From Endozoicomonas euniceicola (GTDB lineage Bacteria > Pseudomonadota > Gammaproteobacteria > Pseudomonadales > Endozoicomonadaceae), in the NCBI RefSeq assembly GCF_025562755.1, contig NZ_CP103300.1:2536501-2600500 (forward strand): 64,000 nucleotides of DNA, read 5' to 3'. Below are positions 1-8,589 of the stretch, piece after piece. The translations under genes and the position numbers were made by a program. A model generated the notes under the pieces. That model ran no database searches, had not been told where the DNA came from, and saw only the letters and a program-made list of their open reading frames with translations. Positions within the stretch are counted from its first letter, which is position 1. Every line of letters begins with the position of its first letter.

Positions 1-20
1 TTTAGTATCAGACAAACTTT

Positions 21-431
21 CTAAGCGCTTTTTTCTGCTGGCTTAACACGCAATATAAGACTATGACCCATTAACTCATAGCCTTTTTCTCTGGCGATCT
101 CTTTTTGCCTGGCCTCAATGACCGGATCAATAAACTCAATGATCTTACCGCTGTCAGTGCAGATCATATGATCGTGGTGTGAGGAAGACTTCAGCTCGAA
201 CCGGGCTACAGCACCATCAAAATGATGACGGGTCAATAATCCCACTTCTTCAAACTGATTCAGAATGCGGTAAATAGTGGCCAGGCCAATATCGGTCTTT
301 GTTTCCAGCAACAGTTTGTACACATCTTCTGCGCTGACATGGTTGCCAATCATTGACTCCATTGCTTCCAGAACTTTTAGTCGGGGAAGTGTGACCTTGA
401 GTCCTGCTTTTTTTAATATCTGACTACTCAC
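21..431 (-). CDS. fur: Ferric uptake regulator Fur
   Basis: Iron-responsive repressor that binds Fur boxes when loaded with Fe(II). The N-terminal winged helix (LKKAGLKVTLPRLKVLEAM, then GLATIYRILNQFEEVGL) and the His cluster HHDHMIC of the dimerisation domain are typical. The second Cys of the structural CxxC is Ser (CTDS), as is also known for Pseudomonas Fur, so this is not a sign of decay. The frame stays open to an ATG at 476, but the GTG at 429-431 gives a 136-residue protein beginning with the usual SSQILKKAGLK and has a purine-rich stretch (AAAAGG) upstream, so I prefer it. A Fur-box-like palindrome lies about 200 bp upstream and may give autoregulation. Confidence 0.95.
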   Translation of the reverse strand: MSSQILKKAGLKVTLPRLKVLEAMESMIGNHVSAEDVYKLLLETKTDIGLATIYRILNQFEEVGLLTRHHFDGAVARFELKSSSHHDHMICTDSGKIIEFIDPVIEARQKEIAREKGYELMGHSLILRVKPAEKSA

Positions 432-633
432 TGCATACCAGCCTTTTAACAATAAACCTATACATTCCCCGAACATCTAAAGCGGGGGGAAATCCTTTCA
501 ATAGCCGTGATTTTTTAGTTTGGGCTGTTTACTGTCAAGTAAGTAGATTGTCCAGTGAGTTTCCTGAAAATCATTTTATAAAAGCCATTTCATTTGCTTT
601 TTATAGCGGAAAGGTGCGTCAACCCACACTTAA

Positions 634-648
634 CAAGAATTATTCTCA
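634..648. promoter_or_regulatory. Putative Fur box
   Basis: CAAGAATTATTCTCA reads TGAGAATAATTCTTG on the minus strand. It fits the 7-1-7 Fur box pattern (TGATAAT-N-ATTATCA) at about 10 of 14 positions. It sits between fur and the DUF411 gene, upstream of fur, which suggests autoregulation. The assignment is by eye. Confidence 0.45.
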
Positions 649-752
649 AATGAAATCAGTAAGCAATTACCGAAGGATCCATTAATCTACATCAGAAATA
701 ACCTATAGCGGGATATAAAAACATCGCATATTTTCTTGTTGCCAGCCTGTAT

Positions 753-1196
753 TCAGTGAGAAGCAAACACTGCCACTTCCCCCTCTATGGTGTAACTGAT
801 TGTCTGGTAAGCATCTTTACGGCTACCATACTCCATGCCCGGAGACCCGGCGGGCATACCCGGAACAGCCAGACCACGAATATCAGGCTTTTCTGTCAAC
901 AGCCTTTTTATATCTGATGCTGGCACATGCCCTTCTATTGCATAACCATCAACAAAGGCGGTATGGCATGAACCCAAGCTGTAGGGGAGGTGAGCTTCCC
1001 GCTTATAGTCGCTCACATTATCAACGTTCTTTACATTCACCGAAAAACCACTGTCTTCAAGATGTTTTACCCACTTGGCACAGCAGCCACAGGTAGGTGA
1101 CTTAAAAACGTGGATACCGGGAAGTCGCTCTTCTGCGAGAAGAACAGTCGAAGCACAAAAAAGAAAAACTGTGATTATTATTTTTTTCACAGGCAT
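753..1196 (-). CDS. Exported DUF411 metal-binding protein
   Basis: 147 residues with a signal peptide (MPVKKIIITVFLFCASTVLLA) and then a thioredoxin-like DUF411 domain: SPTCGCCAKW near residue 35, SLGSCHTA, EGHVPA and GMPAGSPGME. DUF411 proteins are small periplasmic proteins often found in copper and other metal-resistance loci; the Cys cluster and the Met-rich tail would suit Cu(I) binding. It stands alone here, downstream of the fur promoter region and on the same strand. A second copper-related locus (the bufferin operon) lies about 5.4 kb away. Function in this organism is inferred from the family only. Confidence 0.8.
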   Translation of the reverse strand: MPVKKIIITVFLFCASTVLLAEERLPGIHVFKSPTCGCCAKWVKHLEDSGFSVNVKNVDNVSDYKREAHLPYSLGSCHTAFVDGYAIEGHVPASDIKRLLTEKPDIRGLAVPGMPAGSPGMEYGSRKDAYQTISYTIEGEVAVFASH

Positions 1197-1645
1197 ATCC
1201 TTTTAGTCAGGTGTTTTCCATATCCTAGCAGGATTATTCTGCCTAAAAAAAGCCCTTCCTACAGCAGTCTCGCTCCTGATTTCATACTCAACAAATAGTA
1301 TCTATTCGACCATAGTATTATACGGCTACAGGCCACGAAAAACGCCCCCTGATTAACCATCATTATTTTTTTACAAACTGTTCATCCATTTCTTAGCACA
1401 CACAAAATAGCTAAAAAACAGACTGACACAGACGTGAGCCTGATTACTGAAGAAGCCTATAGTTATTGTGATAAATAGCGCTCTCTCCATTTAAAAAATG
1501 AATGCCTGAAATTGACGGGCAGCCAGACACTTTTTAAACGACGAAAAATGAATATTTCCCAGGACTACCACTATCGGTAACAGCCAGCGTGTCATATAAA
1601 AAACCATCTATACTTGCACTGGTTTCTACTGAGGAGCGATCCAAA
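1197..1645. other. Intergenic region upstream of the formaldehyde operon
   Basis: About 450 bp between the divergent DUF411 and frmA genes. It should hold both promoters. I see no RNA gene, repeat or convincing operator. Confidence 0.5.
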
Positions 1646-2752
1646 ATGAAAACTCGTGCAGCTGTCGCCTTTGCCCCGGGCAAGCCACTGGAAATTCATG
1701 ATGTTGACTTGCAGGGACCACTGGATGGAGAAGTTCTGGTAGAGCTGAAAGCAACCGGCGTATGCCATACTGACTCTTTCACCCTGTCGGGCGACGATCC
1801 TGAAGGAGAATTCCCGGTCATTCTTGGCCATGAAGGTGCGGGCATCGTAATCGATGTCGGTAAAGGCGTCTCCTCCCTGAAAAAAGGTGACCATGTCATT
1901 CCACTTTATACGCCTGAGTGCCGTGAGTGTGATTTCTGTCTGAACCCAAAAACGAATCTTTGCCAGAAAATTCGTGCGACTCAGGGACGGGGGCTGATGC
2001 CCGACGGCACCAGTCGTTTTTCTCTTGATGGAAAACCGCTTCTGCACTACATGGGTTGCTCAACGTTCTCTAACTTTACCGTACTGCCTGAGATATCTCT
2101 GGCGAAAATCGACCCAGAAGCGCCTTTTGACAAGGTCTGCTATATCGGTTGCGGAGTCACCACTGGCCTGGGAGCGGTAGTGTTTGATGCCAAGGTTGAA
2201 CCGGGTAGCACTGTCGCGGTGTTTGGTTTGGGTGGCATCGGCCTGAACGTGATTCAGGGAGCCCGGATGGTCGGCGCTGATAAAATCATTGGTATTGACC
2301 TGAATCCTGACAAAGTCCCCATGGCCAAAGAGTTTGGCATGACTGACTTCCTGAACCCGAAAGACGTGGACGATATTGTTGATGCTATCGTTGACCTAAC
2401 CGGTGGTGGCGTGGATTACAGCTTTGAATGTATTGGTAACGTGCATGTCATGCGCCAGGCACTTGAGTGCTGCCATAAGGGTTGGGGCGAGTCCTATGTC
2501 ATCGGCGTGGCCGGAGCCGGTCAGGAAATCTCAACCCGCCCGTTCCAGCTGGTCACAGGCCGCAGCTGGAAAGGCAGCGCGTTTGGCGGAGCTCGTGGAC
2601 GCACCGATGTTCCTAAAATTGTCGACTGGTATATGCAGGACAAGATCGACATCGACCCATTGATCACCCACACCATGCCCCTGAACAGAATAAACGACGC
2701 ATTTGACCTGATGCATGAGGGTAAAAGTATCCGTACCGTGATTCTTTACTAA
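1646..2752 (+). CDS. frmA: S-(hydroxymethyl)glutathione dehydrogenase (class III alcohol dehydrogenase)
   Basis: Oxidises the glutathione-formaldehyde adduct to S-formylglutathione with NAD+, the first step of glutathione-dependent formaldehyde detoxification. 368 residues, the usual length. Catalytic zinc ligands lie in GVCHTD, GHEGAG and CYIGCGVTTG; structural zinc cysteines in CRECDFC and NLC; the Rossmann motif is GLGGIG. An upstream in-frame start at 1589 exists, but ATG 1646 has a GAGGAG ribosome site at 1631-1636 and matches the family N-terminus (MKTRAAVAF). It lies 13 bp before fghA, so the two are surely co-transcribed. Confidence 0.96.
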   Translation: MKTRAAVAFAPGKPLEIHDVDLQGPLDGEVLVELKATGVCHTDSFTLSGDDPEGEFPVILGHEGAGIVIDVGKGVSSLKKGDHVIPLYTPECRECDFCLNPKTNLCQKIRATQGRGLMPDGTSRFSLDGKPLLHYMGCSTFSNFTVLPEISLAKIDPEAPFDKVCYIGCGVTTGLGAVVFDAKVEPGSTVAVFGLGGIGLNVIQGARMVGADKIIGIDLNPDKVPMAKEFGMTDFLNPKDVDDIVDAIVDLTGGGVDYSFECIGNVHVMRQALECCHKGWGESYVIGVAGAGQEISTRPFQLVTGRSWKGSAFGGARGRTDVPKIVDWYMQDKIDIDPLITHTMPLNRINDAFDLMHEGKSIRTVILY

Positions 2753-2765
2753 GAGGAATCAGTCA

Positions 2766-3599
2766 ATGGAACAGCTATCTGTCACCAGAGCCTTTGAAGG
2801 CGATCTGCACCGATACAAACATTCATCGTCGTCAACTTCGACAAACATGGTGTTTGCCATTTACCTGCCTCCACAGGCCAAAAACCATCCAGTCCCCGTC
2901 GTTTACTGGCTTTCGGGCCTAACCTGTACTGATGAAAATTTCACCCAGAAAGCCGGTGCGTTCAAAATGGCAGCACAGCTGGGACTGGCGATAGTCTGCC
3001 CGGATACCAGCCCCCGGGGGCTTGATTTACCGGGTGAACACGACAGCTACGACTTTGGCTCCGGTGCTGGCTTTTATGTCGATGCAACGAGTTCCCCGTG
3101 GTCTGACCATTACCGGATGTATAGCTATGTGGTTGATGAGTTGCCAACGTTAATTGAAGGCTCTTTCCCGGTTTCTGGAAAGAAAGCCATCAGCGGCCAT
3201 TCGATGGGTGGACATGGCGCACTAGTAATCTACCTGCGTAATCCCGGAGCCTATACCTCGGTATCGGCGTTTGCCCCTGTTGTTCACCCCACGGCCGTAC
3301 CCTGGGGGCAGAAAGCCTTTCAGCGCTACCTGGGTGACGATAAAAGCCTCTGGGACAGCTACGACGCAACCCTGCTGGTGCAGCAGGCTGAGATCAGCGA
3401 CCCCATTCTTATTGACCAGGGTAGCAGTGACTCATTCCTTGAGGAGCAGTTACAGCCTGATCATTTTAAAACGGCCTGCGCTAGAGCGAATGTCCCTTTA
3501 ACGCTGAATCTGCGGGCTGGTTATGACCACAGTTACTATTTCATATCCAGTTTTATCGACAGCCATCTTGAGTTTCATGCACACAAGCTTATCGATTAA
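2766..3599 (+). CDS. fghA: S-formylglutathione hydrolase
   Basis: Esterase-D-family alpha/beta hydrolase that releases formate and glutathione from S-formylglutathione, the product of frmA. 277 residues, family length. The nucleophile elbow GHSMGGHGA (near residue 145), the acid in DQGSSDSFL and the His in YDHSYYF form the triad. The early motif YWLSGLTCTDENF is a family hallmark. The ribosome site AAGAGGAATC precedes the ATG. It forms an operon with frmA, and probably with the alcohol dehydrogenase 52 bp downstream. Confidence 0.96.
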   Translation: MEQLSVTRAFEGDLHRYKHSSSSTSTNMVFAIYLPPQAKNHPVPVVYWLSGLTCTDENFTQKAGAFKMAAQLGLAIVCPDTSPRGLDLPGEHDSYDFGSGAGFYVDATSSPWSDHYRMYSYVVDELPTLIEGSFPVSGKKAISGHSMGGHGALVIYLRNPGAYTSVSAFAPVVHPTAVPWGQKAFQRYLGDDKSLWDSYDATLLVQQAEISDPILIDQGSSDSFLEEQLQPDHFKTACARANVPLTLNLRAGYDHSYYFISSFIDSHLEFHAHKLID

Positions 3600-3651
3600 A
3601 AACCAAATTATTTCTATTCATGACTTCAGCTAATCAGAGAGGAGTCCTGCA

Positions 3652-4671
3652 ATGAGAGCCGCCGTTGCGCATAAGTTTAAAGAACCGTTGAAAATTGAAG
3701 ACGTACCTACACCAGAAGTGGGCCCACACGATGTTTTAGTGAATATCAAAGCCTGTGGCGTGTGCCATACAGACCTGCATGCCTGTCATGGTGACTGGCC
3801 GGTTAAACCGACCATGCCGCTGATTCCGGGGCATGAAGGTGTAGGCGTGGTCACCGAGCTTGGCAGCCAGGTGACCCACCTGAAAAAAGGCAGTCGCGTT
3901 GGCATTCCATTTCTCTATTCAGCCTGTGGTTACTGTGACTATTGCCTGGAAGGCAATGAAGTACTTTGCCCGGATGTCGTCTATGGCGGGTATATGGTGA
4001 ATGGTGGTTATGCCGACTACTGCCTTGCTGATGCACGCTATGTCGTTGAAATTCCCGATGGCCTGTCGTTTATTGATGCCGCACCGTTGTTTTGTGCAGG
4101 GGTCACCACTTACAAAGCACTAAAAGTCAGCAACACCAAGCCGGGCGACTGGGTGTCCATTGTTGGTGCCGGAGGCCTGGGGCATCTGGCCATTCAATAC
4201 GCCAGGGCCATGGGCCTGAATGTGATTGCGGTGGATACAGGAGCCGATGTAGAGAAACTTTGTCTGGATCTGGGAGCCGAATACTTCATTGATTTTATGA
4301 AAGAAAAGCCGGAAGAAAAGATTAAGAAGTTAATCAGTACCGGCGGTGTTCATGCCGCAATCTGCACAGCGGTTTCTAAAGCGGGTTTTGACAGCGCCTA
4401 CGCTTCAACCCGTAGGGGAGGAACAATGGTACTGGTTGGCCTGCCACCCGATGAACTCCCCATCCCCATTTTTGATACCGTTCTGAACGGCGTCACTATT
4501 GTCGGCTCCATTGTTGGCACCCGAAAAGATCTGGTTGAATGCCTTGAGTTTGGTGCCCAGGGCAAGGTCAAAACCAATATAGAAGTAAGGAGCCTGGAGG
4601 AGATTAACCAGATTTTTGATCAGATGGAGAAAAATGAGATTACGGGTCGTATTGTGATGGATATGACTTAG
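3652..4671 (+). CDS. adhA: Zinc-dependent alcohol dehydrogenase, AdhA/AdhP type
   Basis: Medium-chain NAD-dependent alcohol dehydrogenase, 339 residues, close to the ethanol/propanol-preferring type. Visible motifs are GVCHTDLH and PGHEGVG (catalytic zinc), CGYCDYCLEGNEVLC (structural zinc), LFCAGVTTYKALK and GAGGLGHLA (NAD binding). A GAGAGGAGT ribosome site lies upstream of the ATG. Its place behind frmA-fghA suggests it supplies or removes short aldehydes in the same detoxification route, but the substrate cannot be read from sequence. The transcript probably ends at the hairpin just downstream. Confidence 0.92.
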   Translation: MRAAVAHKFKEPLKIEDVPTPEVGPHDVLVNIKACGVCHTDLHACHGDWPVKPTMPLIPGHEGVGVVTELGSQVTHLKKGSRVGIPFLYSACGYCDYCLEGNEVLCPDVVYGGYMVNGGYADYCLADARYVVEIPDGLSFIDAAPLFCAGVTTYKALKVSNTKPGDWVSIVGAGGLGHLAIQYARAMGLNVIAVDTGADVEKLCLDLGAEYFIDFMKEKPEEKIKKLISTGGVHAAICTAVSKAGFDSAYASTRRGGTMVLVGLPPDELPIPIFDTVLNGVTIVGSIVGTRKDLVECLEFGAQGKVKTNIEVRSLEEINQIFDQMEKNEITGRIVMDMT

Positions 4672-4682
4672 TGAGGTTAAAG

Positions 4683-4708
4683 AGGGAGAGTTCAGGCTCT
4701 CCCTTTTA
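4683..4708 (+). terminator. Rho-independent terminator after adhA
   Basis: AGGGAGAG, a 6-nt loop, CTCTCCCT, then a short T run. It lies 12 bp after the adhA stop and would end the frmA-fghA-adhA transcript. It may also serve the convergent purEK operon. Confidence 0.8.
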
Positions 4709-4739
4709 CTGCAACCTGCTTCTTATCGGTTGGACAGCT

Positions 4740-5894
4740 TCAGGGAATCGTTGCCTGGGCTTCTTGCAAATATTTAAAAGAACCACTCAGTTCTTCCTCA
4801 TTCTCAGCCAGAATATTCAGATGCCCCAGCTTGCGTCCGGGTCTTGAGGTTTTGTTGTACCAGTGCAAATACGTTCCCTGGGTAATTAACTGATCAGGAG
4901 CCTGGCTGTCGTCTGAATGCTTCTGCCCAAGCAGGTTAACCATACCAATCACGCCGCCCTGATGAGCCGTATTCCCCAAAGGTAAACTGGTAATCGCCCG
5001 AAGATGATTTTCAAACTGGCTCGTGGCAGCACCGTCTATCGTCCAGTGGCCACTGTTATGCACCCGAGGTGCCAGCTCATTGACCAGCAATTCATTACCT
5101 GCCACAAAGCACTCTACCGCCAGCACGCCCACATAGCCGGTTTCCTGCAACAATCGATAGATATAGTCCCGGGCTTTATTGTGTAATGGCCCGGACAAAT
5201 CCGGAGCCGGAATCACGGAGTGGACAAGAATACCTTGGTTATGACTGTTTTCACCGGGTGTATAGATCAGGATATTGCCGTCAGGTGAACGTGCGCCAAT
5301 CACTGAAATCTCACGATCAAACGCTATTTTCTGTTCGACAATCCATTCATGAGGGTCTTTTGCCGCTGGCCCCTGAAGCAACTTTTCACGCTCTTTTTCG
5401 AACGCTTCCAAGGTTTCACGACTGTCGATAATCCATTGGTTGTGTCCGTCGTAACCCTCTTCTGTTGATTTAATGACCACTGGAAGCCCGCCAATTCTGG
5501 TAATGGCTTCCTGGACCGGCTCACGCTCCCGGAACACTTCCCACGGCGATAAAGGAATACCGAGACCAGCCACCAGCGTTTTTTCCCGATGTCGGTTCTG
5601 TATTGCCCAGACAATGTCCGGATCGGGGTACACCGGGCAAAATACCTTCAGTTGTCGTAGCAGGGGAACATTGACAGATTCCCGCTCAACCGTGATCACA
5701 TCAGGATTGCCTAGCCCACCATAAACATCACGGGCTGTCATGGTTGTGTCCAGCCGGACGACAGAGCCGAGCCCTTCTATGCAACGGACTGGCTCGTCCG
5801 GATCAGCAAGAAAGCTGAACCGGAAGCCCATCGGCCAGCCCGCCAGCGCCAGCATTCTTGAAAGCTGACCACAGCCTACAATTCCAACTTTCAT
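4740..5894 (-). CDS. purK: N5-carboxyaminoimidazole ribonucleotide synthase
   Basis: ATP-grasp enzyme of purine synthesis that makes N5-CAIR from AIR, bicarbonate and ATP; PurE then converts it to CAIR. 384 residues from ATG 5894, whose A overlaps the last base of the purE stop (TAATG), a typical coupled start. The longer in-frame start at 5939 would lie inside purE and is rejected. Motifs: VGIVGCGQLSRMLALAG at the N-terminus, KSTEEGYDGHNQW, EQKIAFDREISVI and NELAPRVHNSGHWTIDGA. Confidence 0.96.
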   Translation of the reverse strand: MKVGIVGCGQLSRMLALAGWPMGFRFSFLADPDEPVRCIEGLGSVVRLDTTMTARDVYGGLGNPDVITVERESVNVPLLRQLKVFCPVYPDPDIVWAIQNRHREKTLVAGLGIPLSPWEVFREREPVQEAITRIGGLPVVIKSTEEGYDGHNQWIIDSRETLEAFEKEREKLLQGPAAKDPHEWIVEQKIAFDREISVIGARSPDGNILIYTPGENSHNQGILVHSVIPAPDLSGPLHNKARDYIYRLLQETGYVGVLAVECFVAGNELLVNELAPRVHNSGHWTIDGAATSQFENHLRAITSLPLGNTAHQGGVIGMVNLLGQKHSDDSQAPDQLITQGTYLHWYNKTSRPGRKLGHLNILAENEEELSGSFKYLQEAQATIP

Positions 5895-6376
5895 TACTCG
5901 ACATCCTCCGGCACCCGCTCGGCCTGCTGCCGACGCCATTCGATAAGGCGCCGGGCAAGATTATCATCCGCTGTGGCAAGAATCTGGGCAGCCATCAGGC
6001 CTGCATTGGCCGCACCGGCTTCACCAATGGCCTGAGTCGCTACCGCAACGCCTTTGGGCATCTGAACAATGGAAAGCAGGCTATCAAGGCCATTCAGAGC
6101 CTTGCTTTTGACCGGAACACCAATCACTGGCAGGTGCGTCATGGCTGCCACCATACCGGGGAGGTGGGCAGCACCACCCGCTCCGGCAATAATGACTTTG
6201 CAGCCGTTATCCGCAGCTTGTCTGGCAAAGCTGAATAGCCGATCCGGCGTACGATGGGCAGACACCACTCTGGCGGTATAGGGCACCTGAAGCTGGTCTA
6301 ACAGTTCAGCGGCCTTTTGCATTGTGGGCCAGTCTGAACGGGAACCCATGATAATTTGCACAAGGGTCATTGGCAA
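5894..6376 (-). CDS. purE: N5-carboxyaminoimidazole ribonucleotide mutase
   Basis: Class I PurE, 160 residues, interconverting N5-CAIR and CAIR. The phosphate/substrate loop MGSRSDWPTM, the catalytic His region SAHRTPDR and the glycine-rich GAGGAAHLPGMVAA are all present. It is first gene of the purEK pair and translationally coupled to purK. Confidence 0.97.
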   Translation of the reverse strand: MPMTLVQIIMGSRSDWPTMQKAAELLDQLQVPYTARVVSAHRTPDRLFSFARQAADNGCKVIIAGAGGAAHLPGMVAAMTHLPVIGVPVKSKALNGLDSLLSIVQMPKGVAVATQAIGEAGAANAGLMAAQILATADDNLARRLIEWRRQQAERVPEDVE

Positions 6377-6617
6377 AGTCCTGGTTTATTAGGTCAATAC
6401 TGATAGCTGTCTGGAGCAAAGTCCCACCAAAAGGCACGTAATCCAGCCTCTAACCACCGCAACCCAAGAAATATAGCTGCCTGAATGAAAGCTGCCAGTA
6501 CTGTAAATCAGAGAAACTTAACATGGACATCCTGGCCGGAGCAGTCTTTACTGAGTGTCTGTCTTTCATAGACACATCTGCCTGAAATTTCCCCGCAGTA
6601 TTGTAGGAGGGATAACC

Positions 6618-6884
6618 ATGAAAAAGACCACCAGCATTGCCCTGGCGTCTGCTGTAACAAGCCTGATTGCGCTCGGCAGCGCTATGACCGCCACAACCGC
6701 TTCAGCCGCAGAGAAACAGGAAAAGTGTTACGGGGTGGCAAAGGCAGGCAAGAATGACTGCGCCACCAAAACCACCTCCTGCGCAGGCAGTTCAAAAATG
6801 GACAGCCAGAAAGACGCCTTTATTATGGTTCCAAAAGGCTTGTGCGATCGCCTTGCTGGCGGTTCAAAAAAACCAATGATGTAG
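6618..6884 (+). CDS. bufA: DUF2282 bufferin precursor peptide (BufA1-like)
   Basis: 88 residues: a signal peptide ending ASA-AEKQ near residue 31, then a short Cys-containing core with KCYGVAKAGKNDCA, TSCAGSS and GLCDRL (four cysteines). This is the DUF2282 signature. The family is now known as bufferins: exported, ribosomally made peptides whose cysteines are modified by an MNIO enzyme and which bind copper in the periplasm. The start is set by TAGGAGGGATAACC directly before ATG 6618; the open frame from 6555 is not needed. It heads a four-gene operon with its maturase (33 bp on), partner protein and DoxX protein. The modification state cannot be read from sequence. Confidence 0.9.
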   Translation: MKKTTSIALASAVTSLIALGSAMTATTASAAEKQEKCYGVAKAGKNDCATKTTSCAGSSKMDSQKDAFIMVPKGLCDRLAGGSKKPMM

Positions 6885-6917
6885 CCTTTAGCCATTTCCC
6901 AACCTGATCATTGACCT

Positions 6918-7832
6918 GTGAGCAGGCCATCCACTTACAAGCTATCTCCCCACAAGATGGTAGGGCTGGGGCTTCGCTCACCCCATATTCATCAGTTTAT
7001 CTCTGACCAGCCGGAAATCGGCTGGTTGGAAATTCACAGCGAAAATTTCTTTTCTACCCACTCGGTTGCCCGGCAGCAACTCAGGGATATTGCCAGCCTC
7101 TACCCTGTCAGCTGTCATGGGGTCGGGATGTCACTCGGTTCCGCTGACAAGCTGGATCAACAACACCTGACTCAACTCAAGCAGCTAGTGGATGAAGTCG
7201 ATCCTATAGCCGTTTCCGAACACCTGAGCTGGAGTTCTGTCAATGGTCAGTACTTCAACGACCTGCTGCCCCTGCCTTATACCGAGGAAGCGCTGAACCA
7301 CTTTTGCCTGAAAGTCGAACAGGTACAGGAAGCGCTCAACCGCCAGCTATTGATCGAAAATCCATCCAGCTACCTGAGCTTCAATCACTCCGTAATGCCT
7401 GAATGGACGTTTCTGAGCGCGGTTCAAAAACGCACCGGATGTGGATTACTGCTGGATCTCAACAATATCTATGTCAGTAGCTTCAATCACGATTTTGATT
7501 GTCAGGTTTACCTTGACGCCATCGACCCTCAATCCGTCAAAGAGATCCACCTTGCAGGATTTACTGTCAGGCAACTAGAACAGGGGGATGTCTGGATAGA
7601 CACCCACAGTCGTTCGGTTAGCGAACCTGTCTGGCAGCTTTATCGTCAGTGGGTCCACCAGCATTTGAGTCAACTGGGAAATATTTTCACCTTGATTGAG
7701 TGGGATCTGGATATTCCCAAACTCGACACCCTGCTCGGTGAAGCCAGCAAAGCGCAACAAATTCTTGTAGAAGAGGCTCTTGTTAAGGAGACTCTTATTG
7801 AGGAGACTGGCCGTGGGATGCCAACCACCTGA
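6918..7832 (+). CDS. bufB: DUF692/MNIO-family peptide-modifying enzyme (BufB-like)
   Basis: 304 residues of the multinuclear non-haem iron oxidase (DUF692) family, TIM-barrel enzymes that oxidatively modify cysteines of precursor peptides. Typical blocks: VGLGLRSPHI, WLEIHSENFF, SCHGVGMSLGS, VSEHLSWSSVNG, LLIENPSSYL, LLLDLNNIYVSSFNHDFD, KEIHLAGF and LIEWDLDIP, which contain the His/Asp/Glu/Asn metal ligands. The frame starts with GTG 6918; a later ATG at 6957 is possible but would cut off the family's normal N-terminal arm. It directly follows the DUF2282 precursor and overlaps bufC by 20 bp. Confidence 0.9.
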   Translation: MSRPSTYKLSPHKMVGLGLRSPHIHQFISDQPEIGWLEIHSENFFSTHSVARQQLRDIASLYPVSCHGVGMSLGSADKLDQQHLTQLKQLVDEVDPIAVSEHLSWSSVNGQYFNDLLPLPYTEEALNHFCLKVEQVQEALNRQLLIENPSSYLSFNHSVMPEWTFLSAVQKRTGCGLLLDLNNIYVSSFNHDFDCQVYLDAIDPQSVKEIHLAGFTVRQLEQGDVWIDTHSRSVSEPVWQLYRQWVHQHLSQLGNIFTLIEWDLDIPKLDTLLGEASKAQQILVEEALVKETLIEETGRGMPTT

Positions 7833-8589
7833 TAACCTTCAGCAATTGCAGCAGGACTTTGCCGAAGCCTTACACTACCGGCCAAGCCCGGTCAGCAAGA
7901 GGGTTGCGACCGGTCGGCTGGCCCCGGAGCAACTGATACAGATATATCGCAATAATTTTATTATCAGCCTGTCGGAAGTGCTGGAAGCCACTTATCCCTG
8001 TTGCAAGGCGGTATTGGGAGACGAATGCTTTGCCCGGCTCGCCCGCCAGCATGTTCTGGCCTCACCTCTCAAAGAAGGAAACATAAGCGATTACGGAGAA
8101 GGTTTTTTCGATACGATTTCCAGCCAAGAGCCGGTACTTGAAGCAGTACCCTACCTTACCGATCTGGCCCGGCTTGAATGGCTGGTTGACCGAGCCAGCC
8201 AGCCTGTTGCCATTGCGCCGACATTCCCGTTTGAGCAGCTGATCCGGATCACCGAAGATAATTTCAGCCAATTAACACTTGAAGTTGCCGAACCCGTCTA
8301 TTTCTTCGACTCGCTACATCCTGTCGCCAGCTTATGGCAGATGATTACCAGCGATCAGATTAAGTCCATTGATATCACCCGCCCTGAGTCAGTCATTATC
8401 CACAATCGTCAACAGGGTATGCTGGTTATGGCAACAACCCCTTCCGCGACTCAACTTCTGCGTCTATGTCAGCAAGGCCGGCCATTGGGCGAAGCCGATG
8501 ATTCCATGCTGGCACCGCTGGGCGAACTGGTTCAACAACAGTTGTTCACCCATATCCATGGCTTGCCAGATGGAGAGTACGAAGATTGA
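7813..8589 (+). CDS. bufC: DUF2063 bufferin partner protein (BufC-like)
   Basis: 258 residues, DUF2063 family. N-terminal part: LQQDFAEAL, QIYRNNFIISLSEVLEATYP, LGDECFARLARQHVLASP and NISDYGEGF. These proteins accompany DUF692 enzymes and are thought to present or bind the precursor peptide. A TTG at 7780 is in frame, but GTG 7813 has GAGGAG seven bases upstream and yields the usual family length. It overlaps the end of bufB and its stop overlaps the start of the DoxX gene, so translation is tightly coupled. Confidence 0.88.
   Translation: MGCQPPDNLQQLQQDFAEALHYRPSPVSKRVATGRLAPEQLIQIYRNNFIISLSEVLEATYPCCKAVLGDECFARLARQHVLASPLKEGNISDYGEGFFDTISSQEPVLEAVPYLTDLARLEWLVDRASQPVAIAPTFPFEQLIRITEDNFSQLTLEVAEPVYFFDSLHPVASLWQMITSDQIKSIDITRPESVIIHNRQQGMLVMATTPSATQLLRLCQQGRPLGEADDSMLAPLGELVQQQLFTHIHGLPDGEYED

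Noticed and set aside
21..476. Longer Fur protein from ATG 476
   Set aside because: The extra 15 residues are hydrophobic and unlike any Fur N-terminus; GTG at 431 gives the normal start.
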